Shown piece by piece: positions 26,001-33,874 of a stretch of DNA of 64,000 bases. Numbering within the stretch: position 1 is the stretch's first letter; every line of letters starts with the position of its first letter. Position numbers and translations under genes: made by a program. Where the stretch lies: positions 1 to 64,000 of the forward strand of contig CAYPFO010000014.1 of assembly GCA_964410065.1 (NCBI GenBank), written 5' to 3'. Origin of the DNA: Serpens sp964410065 (GTDB lineage: Bacteria; Pseudomonadota; Gammaproteobacteria; Pseudomonadales; Pseudomonadaceae). The notes beneath the pieces are model-generated. The model made no database searches. It was given only the letters and a program-made list of their open reading frames with translations, and had not been told where the DNA came from.

Positions 26001-26347
26001 ATACCGTCACCCGTATTGTGCTGACCTTCGTGGTCAACCGCGGCAACGACCTGCAGCAGGTACATGACCTGCTGCTACAGGCTTGCCGGGACAATCCGCG
26101 CGTGATGCGAGACCCGGCACCCTTGGTGCTGCTGACAGCCTACGCACCCAACGGTCTGACCCACGAACTCATGTTCCATGTGCGCGAGCTGGGCGACCGG
26201 GGCGCCGCAACCGACGAGATCAACCGACGCATAGATCAGCTGTTCCGCGAACACGGCATCGAATCCTACGCGACCCAGCGCATGGAAGTGGTGCAGGCCC
26301 CCGCGCCGGCCGAGACGCCCGCCGCCAAGCCGTCCGACGCGACGTAG
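23069..26347 (+). CDS. mscK: Mechanosensitive channel MscK (KefA)
   Basis: A 1092-residue large MscS-family channel. A signal peptide (about 1-20) is followed by a periplasmic coiled-coil region rich in Q and E (about 30-460), then eight to nine helices (from about 480), then the MscS core. The pore helix and following loop are at about 900-930 (GIGFGMQEIFANFISG, then LFERPVRIGD), with the beta domain after it. Length matches E. coli MscK (1120). The internal acidic stretch near 750-770 (VAVEEPELAIEDVNEQ) is a cytosolic loop. The ATG at 23069 is preferred over a TTG at 23057. Confidence 0.93.
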   Translation: MLVFRSLCLTLLLALSGALLAAEPPSREAVETSLAGLADRKLPEGEQLLVQQTLEQTLAQLNQQQELQQRLEALQQQLDAAPQQISEARQALEELQQHPVENPVAQYADSDMVELELILTERSQQLTDWQKELTAANSLIISSQTRPERAQTEISANQNRIQQLQTALKHDELDGKTLIPEQRDLLVTELATLELRNELRRQELAGNNALLDLGTSRRELLSEQVTRLENELEGLQTLINERRLAQSAETREEVSREARSAGPGSLLARETATNLQLTDYLLRVTDRLNEVTQTNLRTKQRLDNLTQSEQALEEQIDVLRGSLLLSQILLEQKRRLPLVKTDTRLADDIADIRLYQFELNQNREQLNNPQQFVATLLEKEPEADSEAMRASLLELAKSRSELLDRLARELNALLGEAVSLQLNQTQLKNLASQLSKTLEEQLFWIPSNPPLSLAWWARAPQRLAEQVGALPWVETVQDLGRGLLARSWVFLPLLLSALLFFKRSLLRRKLLALHQDIGHFPRDSQRHTPLALLFNLLQALPGTMLLALCGYALQIDARGQNAHLGAALFAMAGAWLVIYTTYRILTPGGVAERHFGWARAQVAFLYRHVRWLGLVVLVLVGVVSFAEDQPTVLTDDVLGVLLLLCGFALLAWLLGRLVFRGPHHDQASPFRKLVGALFILLPLALMVALFAGYYYTTLKLSGRLIDTLYALLIWVLLEAMLVRGLSLAARRLAWQRLQAKRDAVQQETPDGASVAVEEPELAIEDVNEQSLRLIRLGLLAGLVAVLWWVWSDLLTVFTYLDTITLYQFTSGTGTTASLVPISVLDVLGALLTVAITVILARNLPGLLEVLILSRLNLAQGSAYATTTLLSYTILGFGIVTTLSTLGVSWDKLQWLVAALSVGIGFGMQEIFANFISGLIILFERPVRIGDLVTIGNVTGTVKRIHIRATHIIDGDRKEVIVPNKTFVTSQLINWTLTDTVTRIVLTFVVNRGNDLQQVHDLLLQACRDNPRVMRDPAPLVLLTAYAPNGLTHELMFHVRELGDRGAATDEINRRIDQLFREHGIESYATQRMEVVQAPAPAETPAAKPSDAT

Positions 26348-26405
26348 CACACCACAGCGGGATATCCTCCGGTTAAGCCCCAGTATTACGATCAGGCAGT
26401 CACCC

Positions 26406-27854
26406 ATGAAATCTCTGGAACACCTGCAGTTCGACAACCGCTTCGCCCGCCTGGGCGATACATTCTCCACCGCGGTGCTGCCCGAGCCCATCGCTGAGCC
26501 CCGCCTGGTGATTGCCAGTAGCGCGGCCATGGCCCTGCTCGACCTCGACCCCGCCGAGGCAGACACCGCCGAGTTCGCCGAGCTGTTTGCCGGCCATAAG
26601 CTGTGGAGCACCGCCGAGCCGCGGGCAATGGTCTATTCCGGGCATCAGTTCGGCGTCTACAACCCGCGCCTGGGGGATGGACGCGGCTTGCTGCTCGGCG
26701 AGGTGGTCAATGAGGCAGGAGACTACTGGGACTTGCACCTCAAGGGTGCCGGCTCGACGCCCTATTCGCGCATGGGCGACGGCCGCGCCGTGTTGCGCAG
26801 CTCGATCCGCGAATTTCTCGCCAGTGAATTCCTGGCGGCGCTGGGCATCCCCAGCAGTCGCGCGCTGTGCGTGGTCGGCTCAAGCAGCCCGGTATGGCGC
26901 GAACGCCAGGAAACCGCCGCCATGCTGCTGCGCCTGGCGCCCAGCCATGTGCGCTTCGGCCACTTCGAATATTTCTACTACACCCGCCAGCACGAGGCGC
27001 TCAAGCAGTTGCTCGACCATGTGCTGGCCAGCCACTTTCCGCAGTGCGCGGATTATTCGGCGATGTTTCGCGAGATAGTCGAGCGCAACGCCGAGCTGAT
27101 CGCTCGCTGGCAGGCCTACGGTTTTTGCCACGGAGTGATGAACACCGACAACATGTCGATCCTCGGCATCACCTTCGACTATGGCCCCTACGCCTTCCTC
27201 GACGACTTCGATGCGCACTTCATCTGCAACCACTCCGACGACGCCGGGCGCTACAGCTTCGAAAATCAGGTGCCCATTGCCCACTGGAACCTCAGTGCCT
27301 TGGCCCAGGCGCTGACGCCGTTCATCGATGTCGACATGTTGCGGGCAAGTCTCGGCTTGTTTTTGCCGCTGTATCAGGCGCATTACCTGGACCTGATGCG
27401 CCGTCGCCTCGGGTTTATCCAGGCCGAAGACGGCGACGAGGAGCTGATCCAGCGCCTGCTGCAGTTGATGCAGACCAGCGCCATCGATTACCCGAACTTC
27501 TTCCGAGAACTCGGCGACCACGCGCCGGACGCCGTGCTGGCCCGCCTGCGCGAGGACTTCATCGACCTGGCCGGTTTCGACGCCTGGGCCGCCGACTATC
27601 GCGCCCGCGCCGAACGCGATGGCGGCATCCAAGCCGAGCGTCAGGCACGCATGCATGCAGTGAATCCGAAATACAGCCTGCGCAATTATCTGGCCCAGCA
27701 GGCCATCGAAGCCGCTGAACAGGGTGACTATGGCCCTGTCCGCGAGCTGCACGCCGTACTCAGCCGGCCGTTCGACGAGCAGCCCGGCATGGATCGCTAC
27801 GCCGAGCGCCCGCCGGAATGGGGCAAGCATCTGGAGATCAGCTGTTCGTCGTAA
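26406..27854 (+). CDS. selO: Protein adenylyltransferase SelO (YdiU)
   Basis: A 482-residue pseudokinase-fold enzyme that transfers AMP from ATP to Ser, Thr or Tyr of target proteins, a redox-stress role in E. coli. Key blocks are YSGHQFGVYNPRLGDGR (77-93), LKGAGSTPYSRMGDGRAVLR (112-131), and FCHGVMNTDNMSILG (240-254) with FDYGPYAFLDDF (257-268) for metal and base. It ends EISCSS: Cys480 takes the place of the selenocysteine found in eukaryotic SelO. Full length. It appears monocistronic. Confidence 0.95.
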   Translation: MKSLEHLQFDNRFARLGDTFSTAVLPEPIAEPRLVIASSAAMALLDLDPAEADTAEFAELFAGHKLWSTAEPRAMVYSGHQFGVYNPRLGDGRGLLLGEVVNEAGDYWDLHLKGAGSTPYSRMGDGRAVLRSSIREFLASEFLAALGIPSSRALCVVGSSSPVWRERQETAAMLLRLAPSHVRFGHFEYFYYTRQHEALKQLLDHVLASHFPQCADYSAMFREIVERNAELIARWQAYGFCHGVMNTDNMSILGITFDYGPYAFLDDFDAHFICNHSDDAGRYSFENQVPIAHWNLSALAQALTPFIDVDMLRASLGLFLPLYQAHYLDLMRRRLGFIQAEDGDEELIQRLLQLMQTSAIDYPNFFRELGDHAPDAVLARLREDFIDLAGFDAWAADYRARAERDGGIQAERQARMHAVNPKYSLRNYLAQQAIEAAEQGDYGPVRELHAVLSRPFDEQPGMDRYAERPPEWGKHLEISCSS

Positions 27855-28028
27855 AGGAGTGCGCAACTTTTCGCGCCGCCTATTGGGGGGAATGGCGCCA
27901 AAAGGCATGCGCCCCTCACGCTTGGCGCACCTGTGCAACCCGTCGCCAGGTCTGCGCAATTTGTTGACCGGCTTTAGGTTGGGAAAGGCTAGCGATCCTG
28001 GACTTTTCAGCTATCCAGCTGATTTATA

Positions 28029-28060
28029 AGGCGAATTAAAATCTGGCACTGAATTCGCCT
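28029..28060 (+). promoter_or_regulatory. Candidate sigma-54 promoter and inverted repeat upstream of hcp
   Basis: TGGCACTGAATTCGC at 28044-28058 has GG and GC elements exactly 12 bases apart, as sigma-54 (RpoN) promoters require; the only departure from TGGCAC-N5-TTGC is TCGC for TTGC. It would start transcription near 28070, about 45 bases before the hcp ATG. The same bases form the right arm of a perfect 9-bp inverted repeat (AGGCGAATT 28029-28037, AATTCGCCT 28052-28060), so a repressor-type site is an alternative reading. The 260-base gap from selO to hcp holds nothing else I recognise. Confidence 0.5.
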
Positions 28061-28115
28061 GGCTCCGGGTTCCGAATCGACACCGCGATTCATCACCACC
28101 CGCAAGGAGCACCGC

Positions 28116-28634
28116 ATGCCCACTCCCTCATTCCTGTCCATCGAAGGCAGCAAGCAAGGCCTGATCACCGCCGGCACCTTCACCGAAGACTCGGTCGGCA
28201 ACATCTTCCAGGAAGGCCATGAAGACCAGATCCTGGTCCAGGCCTTCAGCCACCAGGTGATCATCCCGCGCGACCCGCAGTCCGGTCAGCCCACCGGCCA
28301 GCGCGTGCACAAGCCGCTGATGATCACCAAAGTGTTCGACAAATCCTCGCCGCTGATCTTCAACGCCCTGACCTCCGGCGAGCGCCTGAACAAGTGCCGT
28401 CTGGAGTGGTACCGCACCTCGGCCACCGGCACCCAGGAGCACTACTTCACCATCGAACTGGAAGACGCGGTGATCGTCGACGTGCAGTCGCGCATGCCCA
28501 ACTGCCAGGACCCGGCCATGTCCCACTTCACCCACCTGGAAGACGTCTACTTCACCTACCGCAAGATCGTCTGGACCCACGAGGTCGCCGGCACCTCGGG
28601 TTCCGACGACTGGCGCACAGCGAACGCTGGTTAA
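28116..28634 (+). CDS. hcp: Type VI secretion tube protein Hcp
   Basis: A 172-residue Hcp that forms the hexameric rings of the T6SS inner tube and can chaperone small effectors. It begins MPTPSFLSIEGSKQG with NIFQEGHEDQ and VQAFSHQV following; PLMITKVFDKSSPLIFNAL and HFTHLEDVYFTYRKIVWTHE are typical of the Hcp1 (COG3157) family. An AAGGAG ribosome site precedes the ATG. No core T6SS gene (tss) is in the window, so this is an orphan hcp-vgrG island using an apparatus encoded elsewhere. Confidence 0.97.
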   Translation: MPTPSFLSIEGSKQGLITAGTFTEDSVGNIFQEGHEDQILVQAFSHQVIIPRDPQSGQPTGQRVHKPLMITKVFDKSSPLIFNALTSGERLNKCRLEWYRTSATGTQEHYFTIELEDAVIVDVQSRMPNCQDPAMSHFTHLEDVYFTYRKIVWTHEVAGTSGSDDWRTANAG

Positions 28635-28646
28635 TCTCGACACCCT

Positions 28647-28684
28647 CCCTTCGGCCTTCCCCCCCCCGCAGGCCGAAGGGTTTT
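28647..28684 (+). terminator. Hairpin with T-tract between hcp and vgrG
   Basis: A perfect 11-bp stem (CCCTTCGGCCT 28647-28657, AGGCCGAAGGG 28670-28680) with a C-rich loop is followed by TTTT. It lies 13 bases after the hcp stop and should terminate most transcripts, giving far more Hcp than VgrG, consistent with their needed stoichiometry. Confidence 0.85.
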
Positions 28685-28709
28685 CATGGACGACCACGAG
28701 GTATCCCAC

Positions 28710-30755
28710 ATGTTCGCGCCCGCCAACCACGCCCAGTTCCGCCTGAGCCTTCCCGGCGTCGAGCACGACTTCCAGGTGTTGGCCTTCAGCGGCTTTGAGG
28801 CGATCAGCCAACCCTATGCGTTCGAGCTGGAGCTGGTCAGCGAGCGCCCCGATCATGATCTGCACCGTCTGTTGCATCAGCCGGCGTTCCTGACGTTGTC
28901 GTCTGCCGGCAACGGCATTCACGGCGTCGTCGAACAGATTGCCCAAGGTGAATCGGGCCAGCGCCTGACCCGCTATCAGATGACATTGGTGCCGCACCTG
29001 AGCCGGCTGGCTCATCGCCGCAACGCGCGTATCTTCCAGCAGCAGACAGTGCCGCAGATCATTGCCCAGTTGCTTGAAGAGCACGGCATTCAGGCCGATG
29101 CCTACCGTTTTCAGCTAGGCCCAACGGTTTATCCCGAACGCGACTACTGCGTGCAGTACGCCGAAAGCGATCTGCATTTTCTGCAGCGCCTGTGTGAAGA
29201 AGAAGGCATCCACTATCACTTCCAGCACAGCGCACACGGCCATGTGCTGGTGTTTGGCGATGACCAGACAGCGTTTCCCCGACTGGGCCAGCCTACGGCC
29301 TATCTGCCTGGCAGCGGCCAGATCGCCGACGAGCCGGCCATCCAGCGTTTCAGCGTCCGGGTCGCGACGCGCACCCAGGCAGTAAGCCGCCGCGATTACG
29401 ATTTCGAAAAGCCGCGTCTGGTGCTGCACAGTGCCGCCACCCATCAGGCCAACACGCCTCTTGAGGACTACGACTTTCCCGGCCGTTTCGTTGATCGCGA
29501 GCGCGGCAAACACCTCTCCCAGCGCACCCTGGAGCTCCACCACAGCGATGCCCGGCAAGCCCAGGGGCAGAGCGATCAAGCGCGACTGATCAGCGGCCAT
29601 TTTCTGGAAATCAGCGAACATCCGCGCGCCGAATGGAACGATCTGTGGCTGCTCACTGAGCTGCATCACGAAGGCAAGCAACCCCAGGTGCTGGAAGACT
29701 TCGCCTCTGGCGATACCGCATCCGCCAATGGTTTTACTCAGGGCTATCGCAACCGCTTCACCGCCACGCCGTGGGACGTACCGTACCGCCCTGCGTTACG
29801 GCATCCCAAGCCGCGCCTGCAGGGCAGCCAAAGCGCGGTGGTCACCGGTCCCGCGGGCGAAGATATCCACTGCGACGACTATGGCCGCATCAAGGTGCAC
29901 TTCTTTTGGGACAGAGAGCATTGGGACCGCGACGGCCAGGCCGACGGTAAGACCAGTTGCTGGCTGCGTGTGGCTAGCAACTGGGCCGGCAACCGTTACG
30001 GCGGCATCGCCATTCCCCGCGTGGGCATGGAAGTGCTGGTCAGCTTCCTGGAAGGCGACCCCGACCAGCCGCTGGTTACCGGCTGCCTGTACCACAAGGA
30101 GCACCCGGTGCCCTATGAGCTGCCGGCCAATAAAACCCGCACGCTGTTCAAGACCCTCAGCTCCCCCGGTGGCGACGGCTTCAACGAACTGCGCATTGAG
30201 GACCGCAAGGACGCCGAGCAGATTTACATCCACGCCCAGCGCGACTGGGAGCAGCACATTCAGCATGACCAGACCGTGCACGTCGGCCATGAACGCCACG
30301 ACCGCGTCATCGCCAACAGCCACACAGAGCTGAAAGCCGAAGAACACCGCCTCACCCACGGCGCCCGCAAAACCGAACTCAAGGCCGACGACCACCTCAG
30401 CGTCGGGCAGAACCAGCACATCAAACTGGGCGCCGCTCACCTGCTGGACGCCGGACAGGAAATTCATCTCAAGGCGGGTCAGAAACTGATCATCGAAGCC
30501 GGTAACGAACTGACCCTCAAGGCCGGTGGCAGCTTTATCAAACTCGACCCCGGCGGCGTGACCTTGGTTGGGCCGCAGGTGAAGATTAATGCGGGTGGTG
30601 CTCCAGGAAAGGGCTCGGGAATTGGCTTCAAACCACCTGTGTTGCCAGGGGCTGCGGATAGCGATAAGACGGGGAATCTGTTGGAGCAGGCACCAGTTAA
30701 TGCCTTGGCAGCGCCCAAGACAAAGCCGAAGCGCACGCTCAATTTCTCGGGCTGA
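28710..30755 (+). CDS. vgrG: Type VI secretion spike protein VgrG
   Basis: A 681-residue spike protein. The order is a gp27-like N-terminal part (residues about 1-370), the gp5 OB-fold (about 385-480, with WDREHWDRDGQADGKTSCW and VASNWAGNRYGGIAIPRVGMEVLVSFLEG), then a repetitive beta-helix needle (about 500-630, HLSVGQNQHIKLGAAHLLDAG and similar turns). A 45-residue non-repetitive tail follows (after GPQVKINAGG), which may be the docking site for the downstream effector. The ATG at 28710 is chosen because GAGG lies upstream and the earlier ATG at 28686 overlaps the terminator tail. The effector gene starts 56 bases downstream. Confidence 0.96.
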   Translation: MFAPANHAQFRLSLPGVEHDFQVLAFSGFEAISQPYAFELELVSERPDHDLHRLLHQPAFLTLSSAGNGIHGVVEQIAQGESGQRLTRYQMTLVPHLSRLAHRRNARIFQQQTVPQIIAQLLEEHGIQADAYRFQLGPTVYPERDYCVQYAESDLHFLQRLCEEEGIHYHFQHSAHGHVLVFGDDQTAFPRLGQPTAYLPGSGQIADEPAIQRFSVRVATRTQAVSRRDYDFEKPRLVLHSAATHQANTPLEDYDFPGRFVDRERGKHLSQRTLELHHSDARQAQGQSDQARLISGHFLEISEHPRAEWNDLWLLTELHHEGKQPQVLEDFASGDTASANGFTQGYRNRFTATPWDVPYRPALRHPKPRLQGSQSAVVTGPAGEDIHCDDYGRIKVHFFWDREHWDRDGQADGKTSCWLRVASNWAGNRYGGIAIPRVGMEVLVSFLEGDPDQPLVTGCLYHKEHPVPYELPANKTRTLFKTLSSPGGDGFNELRIEDRKDAEQIYIHAQRDWEQHIQHDQTVHVGHERHDRVIANSHTELKAEEHRLTHGARKTELKADDHLSVGQNQHIKLGAAHLLDAGQEIHLKAGQKLIIEAGNELTLKAGGSFIKLDPGGVTLVGPQVKINAGGAPGKGSGIGFKPPVLPGAADSDKTGNLLEQAPVNALAAPKTKPKRTLNFSG

Positions 30756-30811
30756 CAAGGATCAAGTGCGGGCCACTTTCTTGCCCGCAAACAAGGATCG
30801 GGATTACCACC

Positions 30812-33262
30812 ATGGCAGACAGCAAACCGATTAACTGGGCGTATCCGTTCAATACCACTGAAGCATCGGTGAACCCGCTGCAGTATCTGACCAGCATGGC
30901 CAAAGCCAACGATGGCTTCTACCCGACCGGCGAAAACGGTCTGTGGCACGGCGGCGTGCATTTCGACAAAGGCACCGCTGCCGTATTTGATCAGTCCAGC
31001 GTGCGCTGCATCGCCGATGGTGAGGTGATTGCCTACCGCATCGACGAGACCTATCCGATCAGCGAATACACCGAGGCCATCCCCCAGATCAAGCGCGTGC
31101 CGTTCTCCTCGGGGTTTGTGTTGGTCAAACACACGCTTCAGCCACCTCAGCCCAGCCATGAAGCTGCAGCAGCCAGCGGAAAAACACCGCCCACCCTGAC
31201 CTTCTATAGCCTGTATATGCACCTGCAGAACTGGGCGAGCTACCAGGCTAAAGCTGAGCTGCCCCGACCGGAGTTTTGGGAAGCTGCAAGCCACATCGTC
31301 AACACCAAGGATCAGGGCCTCAACGTACGCGCCGCACCCAACATCAGCGGCACGGAATTAGCCGTACTGAACAAAGGCGCGCAAATCACCGTCGGCAGCC
31401 CCGAGAATGATTTCTGCAAATTGCTGAGCATCATCAGCGGTGCAGCCAAGCCGGCTTTAGCACCGGACAGCGAAGGCAAACTTCCCGGCTATGTGTCATT
31501 CAAACTGCTCAAAGCCCAGCATGAACCCAAGGCCAAGGACAGCGTGGTGGTGCTGCCCCGAGGCATCTCCATCAAGGCCGGCGACCTGATTGGCCACCTG
31601 GGTACTTATCAGAACCACAACGGCGCGGCACAGCCGTTGCTGCATCTGGAAGTATTCAGCTGCGAGGACGTACCCGGATTTATCAACCAAAGCCAGGCTT
31701 GGGCTCGCTCCCTGCCCGAAACCGAGAAGCCCCTGCTCAGAGTCCACAAAAACGCCAGCCGGTTGATCACCCACCGTGACGATATCAACGCCGACAATCC
31801 ACCCAGACAAACCGACGCCGGCAACCGGATCGGTGTTGATCTGATCATCCCTCAAGCCTTGCTGGACCGCTTGCCAGCGGCCAGCAAAATCATAGTCCGC
31901 ACAGCGGTCGCCGGCAGCAACACCCCACACATCACACACTGGTGGCGTCTGGACGGCTTATTTGCAGATGAGGACGGTAACCCCATCAACGGCTGGCTGG
32001 CCGAGCAGGAACTGATCACCACACGCCATAGCCCCTGGGAATGGCCGGGCTTCCAGTGCATCGAAGACACCGGCAAACCGCTCGAAAAACTCGCCTACAC
32101 CTTCAACGCCAAAGGCTTGTTGAGTGATGAAGAGAAGCAAAACTACCGCACCCAGATCAGCAAGGCAGACGGCGGCCCCATTCTTGCCATCGCTCGCCTT
32201 TACGATATCGTCGACACTGACAAGGACGGCGTACTGACCCGCGAAGAAATTCGCACAGCTCTCGGCAAACCCTGGCACGCTCAAGTGCTGGGTCAGCTGA
32301 TCACCAAATACGAAAGCGAGTGGTTTTGGAACGAGAGCAAATGGAATGAACTGGACCCCTTACTGGAAGAGGAACCCGGCATACCCAACCAGACCTGGGA
32401 AGTGGAAAAGCAGCGGATTGAAAAGCTGAGCTGGTGGAGAGAGATTGCAGGGCAGCATGGGATTGATGGGGGTGGCAAGGTGTGGCACATATATCCCCTA
32501 CAAGCAATAGGAAACTTTAAAACCGGAAGAAAATTTATATTTACGCTTGAAACAATGCAGAAAATATATCCAAGACTGAAGACTGAAAGGGATGGCGATT
32601 TACTTGAAATAGCAGACGAACTAAATACCCATATCTTTCTTTACAAACTAGACACCCCACTAAGACGAGCACATTTTTTCTCTCAAATAATGCAAGAAAC
32701 TGGGCCGCAATTAAATATTGAGGAAGGTTTTGTCTACAAGGCAGAATCCTTGAACCAAATATTTAGATATTTCAGGAGAAACCCTGACAAAGCTAGACGG
32801 CATGGATATGAGATACATCCAGGTATAAAGGCTGATGGCACTAGAATGAATCAAACGGATTTTGAGGCTATTGCCAACGCTGCGTATGGAGGAAGAGCGG
32901 ATCTAGGTAATGGAGACTACGCAACGGGAGACGGTTGGCGGTTCAGAGGGCGTGGATTAAAGCAACTGACAGGAAGATCCAATTACGGAGCGTTGACGAG
33001 ATGGCATGATCAGTTGATAAAAAACTGGCCAGAGGACAATGTCGATTTTGTGGAAACCCCGGAGCTATTGCTGACGATTAAATATGCCGTTAGATCTGCA
33101 GCACATTTCTGGATAACAAACAAATTATACGAGCTAGCGGACAACGGCATTGGATCGAAAACTATAGACTCAATAACCCAGGTAATTAACAAGAACACCA
33201 GCAGCTACCCAGAAAGAAGAGCCAACTTTGATACTTTGTGGAGCTCCAAAATATTGGAGTGA
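30812..33262 (+). CDS. T6SS peptidoglycan-targeting effector: M23-like, SH3-like, EF-hand and GH19 domains
   Basis: An 816-residue protein directly after vgrG. In order: an M23-like fold (about 40-145 and 240-285, WHGGVH at 45-50, YMHL at 135-138, LLHLEVF at 276-282) interrupted by a bacterial SH3-like domain (about 160-235, LNVRAAPNISGTE); a beta-rich region; one EF-hand loop (468-479, DTDKDGVLTREE); and a C-terminal GH19 chitinase/lysozyme domain (about 570-816) with HFFSQIMQETG (candidate acid Glu629), YKAESLNQIFRYF (Glu645) and RGRGLKQLTGRSNY (713-726). GH19 domains cut glycan chains of peptidoglycan or chitin. DNA from about 32,490 on (residue 560) is AT-rich, unlike everything before it. 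No dedicated chaperone gene lies between it and vgrG. Confidence 0.85.
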   Translation: MADSKPINWAYPFNTTEASVNPLQYLTSMAKANDGFYPTGENGLWHGGVHFDKGTAAVFDQSSVRCIADGEVIAYRIDETYPISEYTEAIPQIKRVPFSSGFVLVKHTLQPPQPSHEAAAASGKTPPTLTFYSLYMHLQNWASYQAKAELPRPEFWEAASHIVNTKDQGLNVRAAPNISGTELAVLNKGAQITVGSPENDFCKLLSIISGAAKPALAPDSEGKLPGYVSFKLLKAQHEPKAKDSVVVLPRGISIKAGDLIGHLGTYQNHNGAAQPLLHLEVFSCEDVPGFINQSQAWARSLPETEKPLLRVHKNASRLITHRDDINADNPPRQTDAGNRIGVDLIIPQALLDRLPAASKIIVRTAVAGSNTPHITHWWRLDGLFADEDGNPINGWLAEQELITTRHSPWEWPGFQCIEDTGKPLEKLAYTFNAKGLLSDEEKQNYRTQISKADGGPILAIARLYDIVDTDKDGVLTREEIRTALGKPWHAQVLGQLITKYESEWFWNESKWNELDPLLEEEPGIPNQTWEVEKQRIEKLSWWREIAGQHGIDGGGKVWHIYPLQAIGNFKTGRKFIFTLETMQKIYPRLKTERDGDLLEIADELNTHIFLYKLDTPLRRAHFFSQIMQETGPQLNIEEGFVYKAESLNQIFRYFRRNPDKARRHGYEIHPGIKADGTRMNQTDFEAIANAAYGGRADLGNGDYATGDGWRFRGRGLKQLTGRSNYGALTRWHDQLIKNWPEDNVDFVETPELLLTIKYAVRSAAHFWITNKLYELADNGIGSKTIDSITQVINKNTSSYPERRANFDTLWSSKILE

Positions 33263-33329
33263 AAGCTTTTCTTCTATACACCTTGAGATAAACTTTTACA
33301 TAGATGATGTTCAGATTTTTGAGGGGCAA

Positions 33330-33752
33330 ATGAAATATATTATCTTTATTCTGTGCTCAATTGCGTACTGCTCGCTAACTGCAAAAGAAGCAGAAGCTGC
33401 AGAACCTATATTCAGGTGTCAAACAGAAAACAACAAGAGCATTGAGGTTTATAAAGATAAAGAACGAGTGACATACTTATTCGGCCGCGATGGTTACCCG
33501 CCAGAAATTAAGCTAACCAAATCAATATACGAGGTTGAAATCTCGATGGAAAATATTTCTGGAAACGGACTATCGAACTTTATAAAGTTTTCAAATGGAG
33601 AGTACACCTATAGAGTTATAACTGAGATTGATAGAACTGCGACGGTACAAGTGCCAAAGCATGGAGTCTTAGTTAAAAGAAACGCTAGCTATTTGACGTA
33701 TATATCTTGTCTTTCGGATACCGTACAAGGAAGCCTGCTTGATTTGCAATGA
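33330..33752 (+). CDS. Putative periplasmic immunity protein for the GH19 effector
   Basis: A 140-residue protein with a signal peptide (hydrophobic IIFILCSIAYCSL core, AEA cleavage near residue 23) and a mature part holding two cysteines (Cys30 and Cys127) that could pair in the periplasm. It starts 67 bases after the effector, is equally AT-rich, and matches nothing that I know. A GAGGGG ribosome site precedes the ATG at 33330; the longer open frame would read through the effector's end. A lysozyme-like toxin acts in the periplasm, so an exported neutralising protein is the expected partner. Function is inferred from position and export signal only. Confidence 0.65.
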   Translation: MKYIIFILCSIAYCSLTAKEAEAAEPIFRCQTENNKSIEVYKDKERVTYLFGRDGYPPEIKLTKSIYEVEISMENISGNGLSNFIKFSNGEYTYRVITEIDRTATVQVPKHGVLVKRNASYLTYISCLSDTVQGSLLDLQ

Positions 33753-33874
33753 ATAGATGTATTACCCAAATAAAAGCAGTCTTTGCCAGCCGACACCTCG
33801 AATGCACTCAATTTCAGGCTTATCTATAAATCCATTCGCAAAATTCTTTTTTTTTGACTTTGCCCAAAGCCAAG

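Noticed and set aside
31000..31700. Calling the T6SS effector an active M23 endopeptidase
   Set aside because: Key zinc and catalytic residues appear replaced (His for Asp, Leu for His), so I describe the domain only as M23-like.
33753..33874. Short AT-rich gap after the immunity gene as a further small gene
   Set aside because: No frame with a start, ribosome site and sensible protein; it contains only a T-rich run (nine or more T near 33850) and stop codons.
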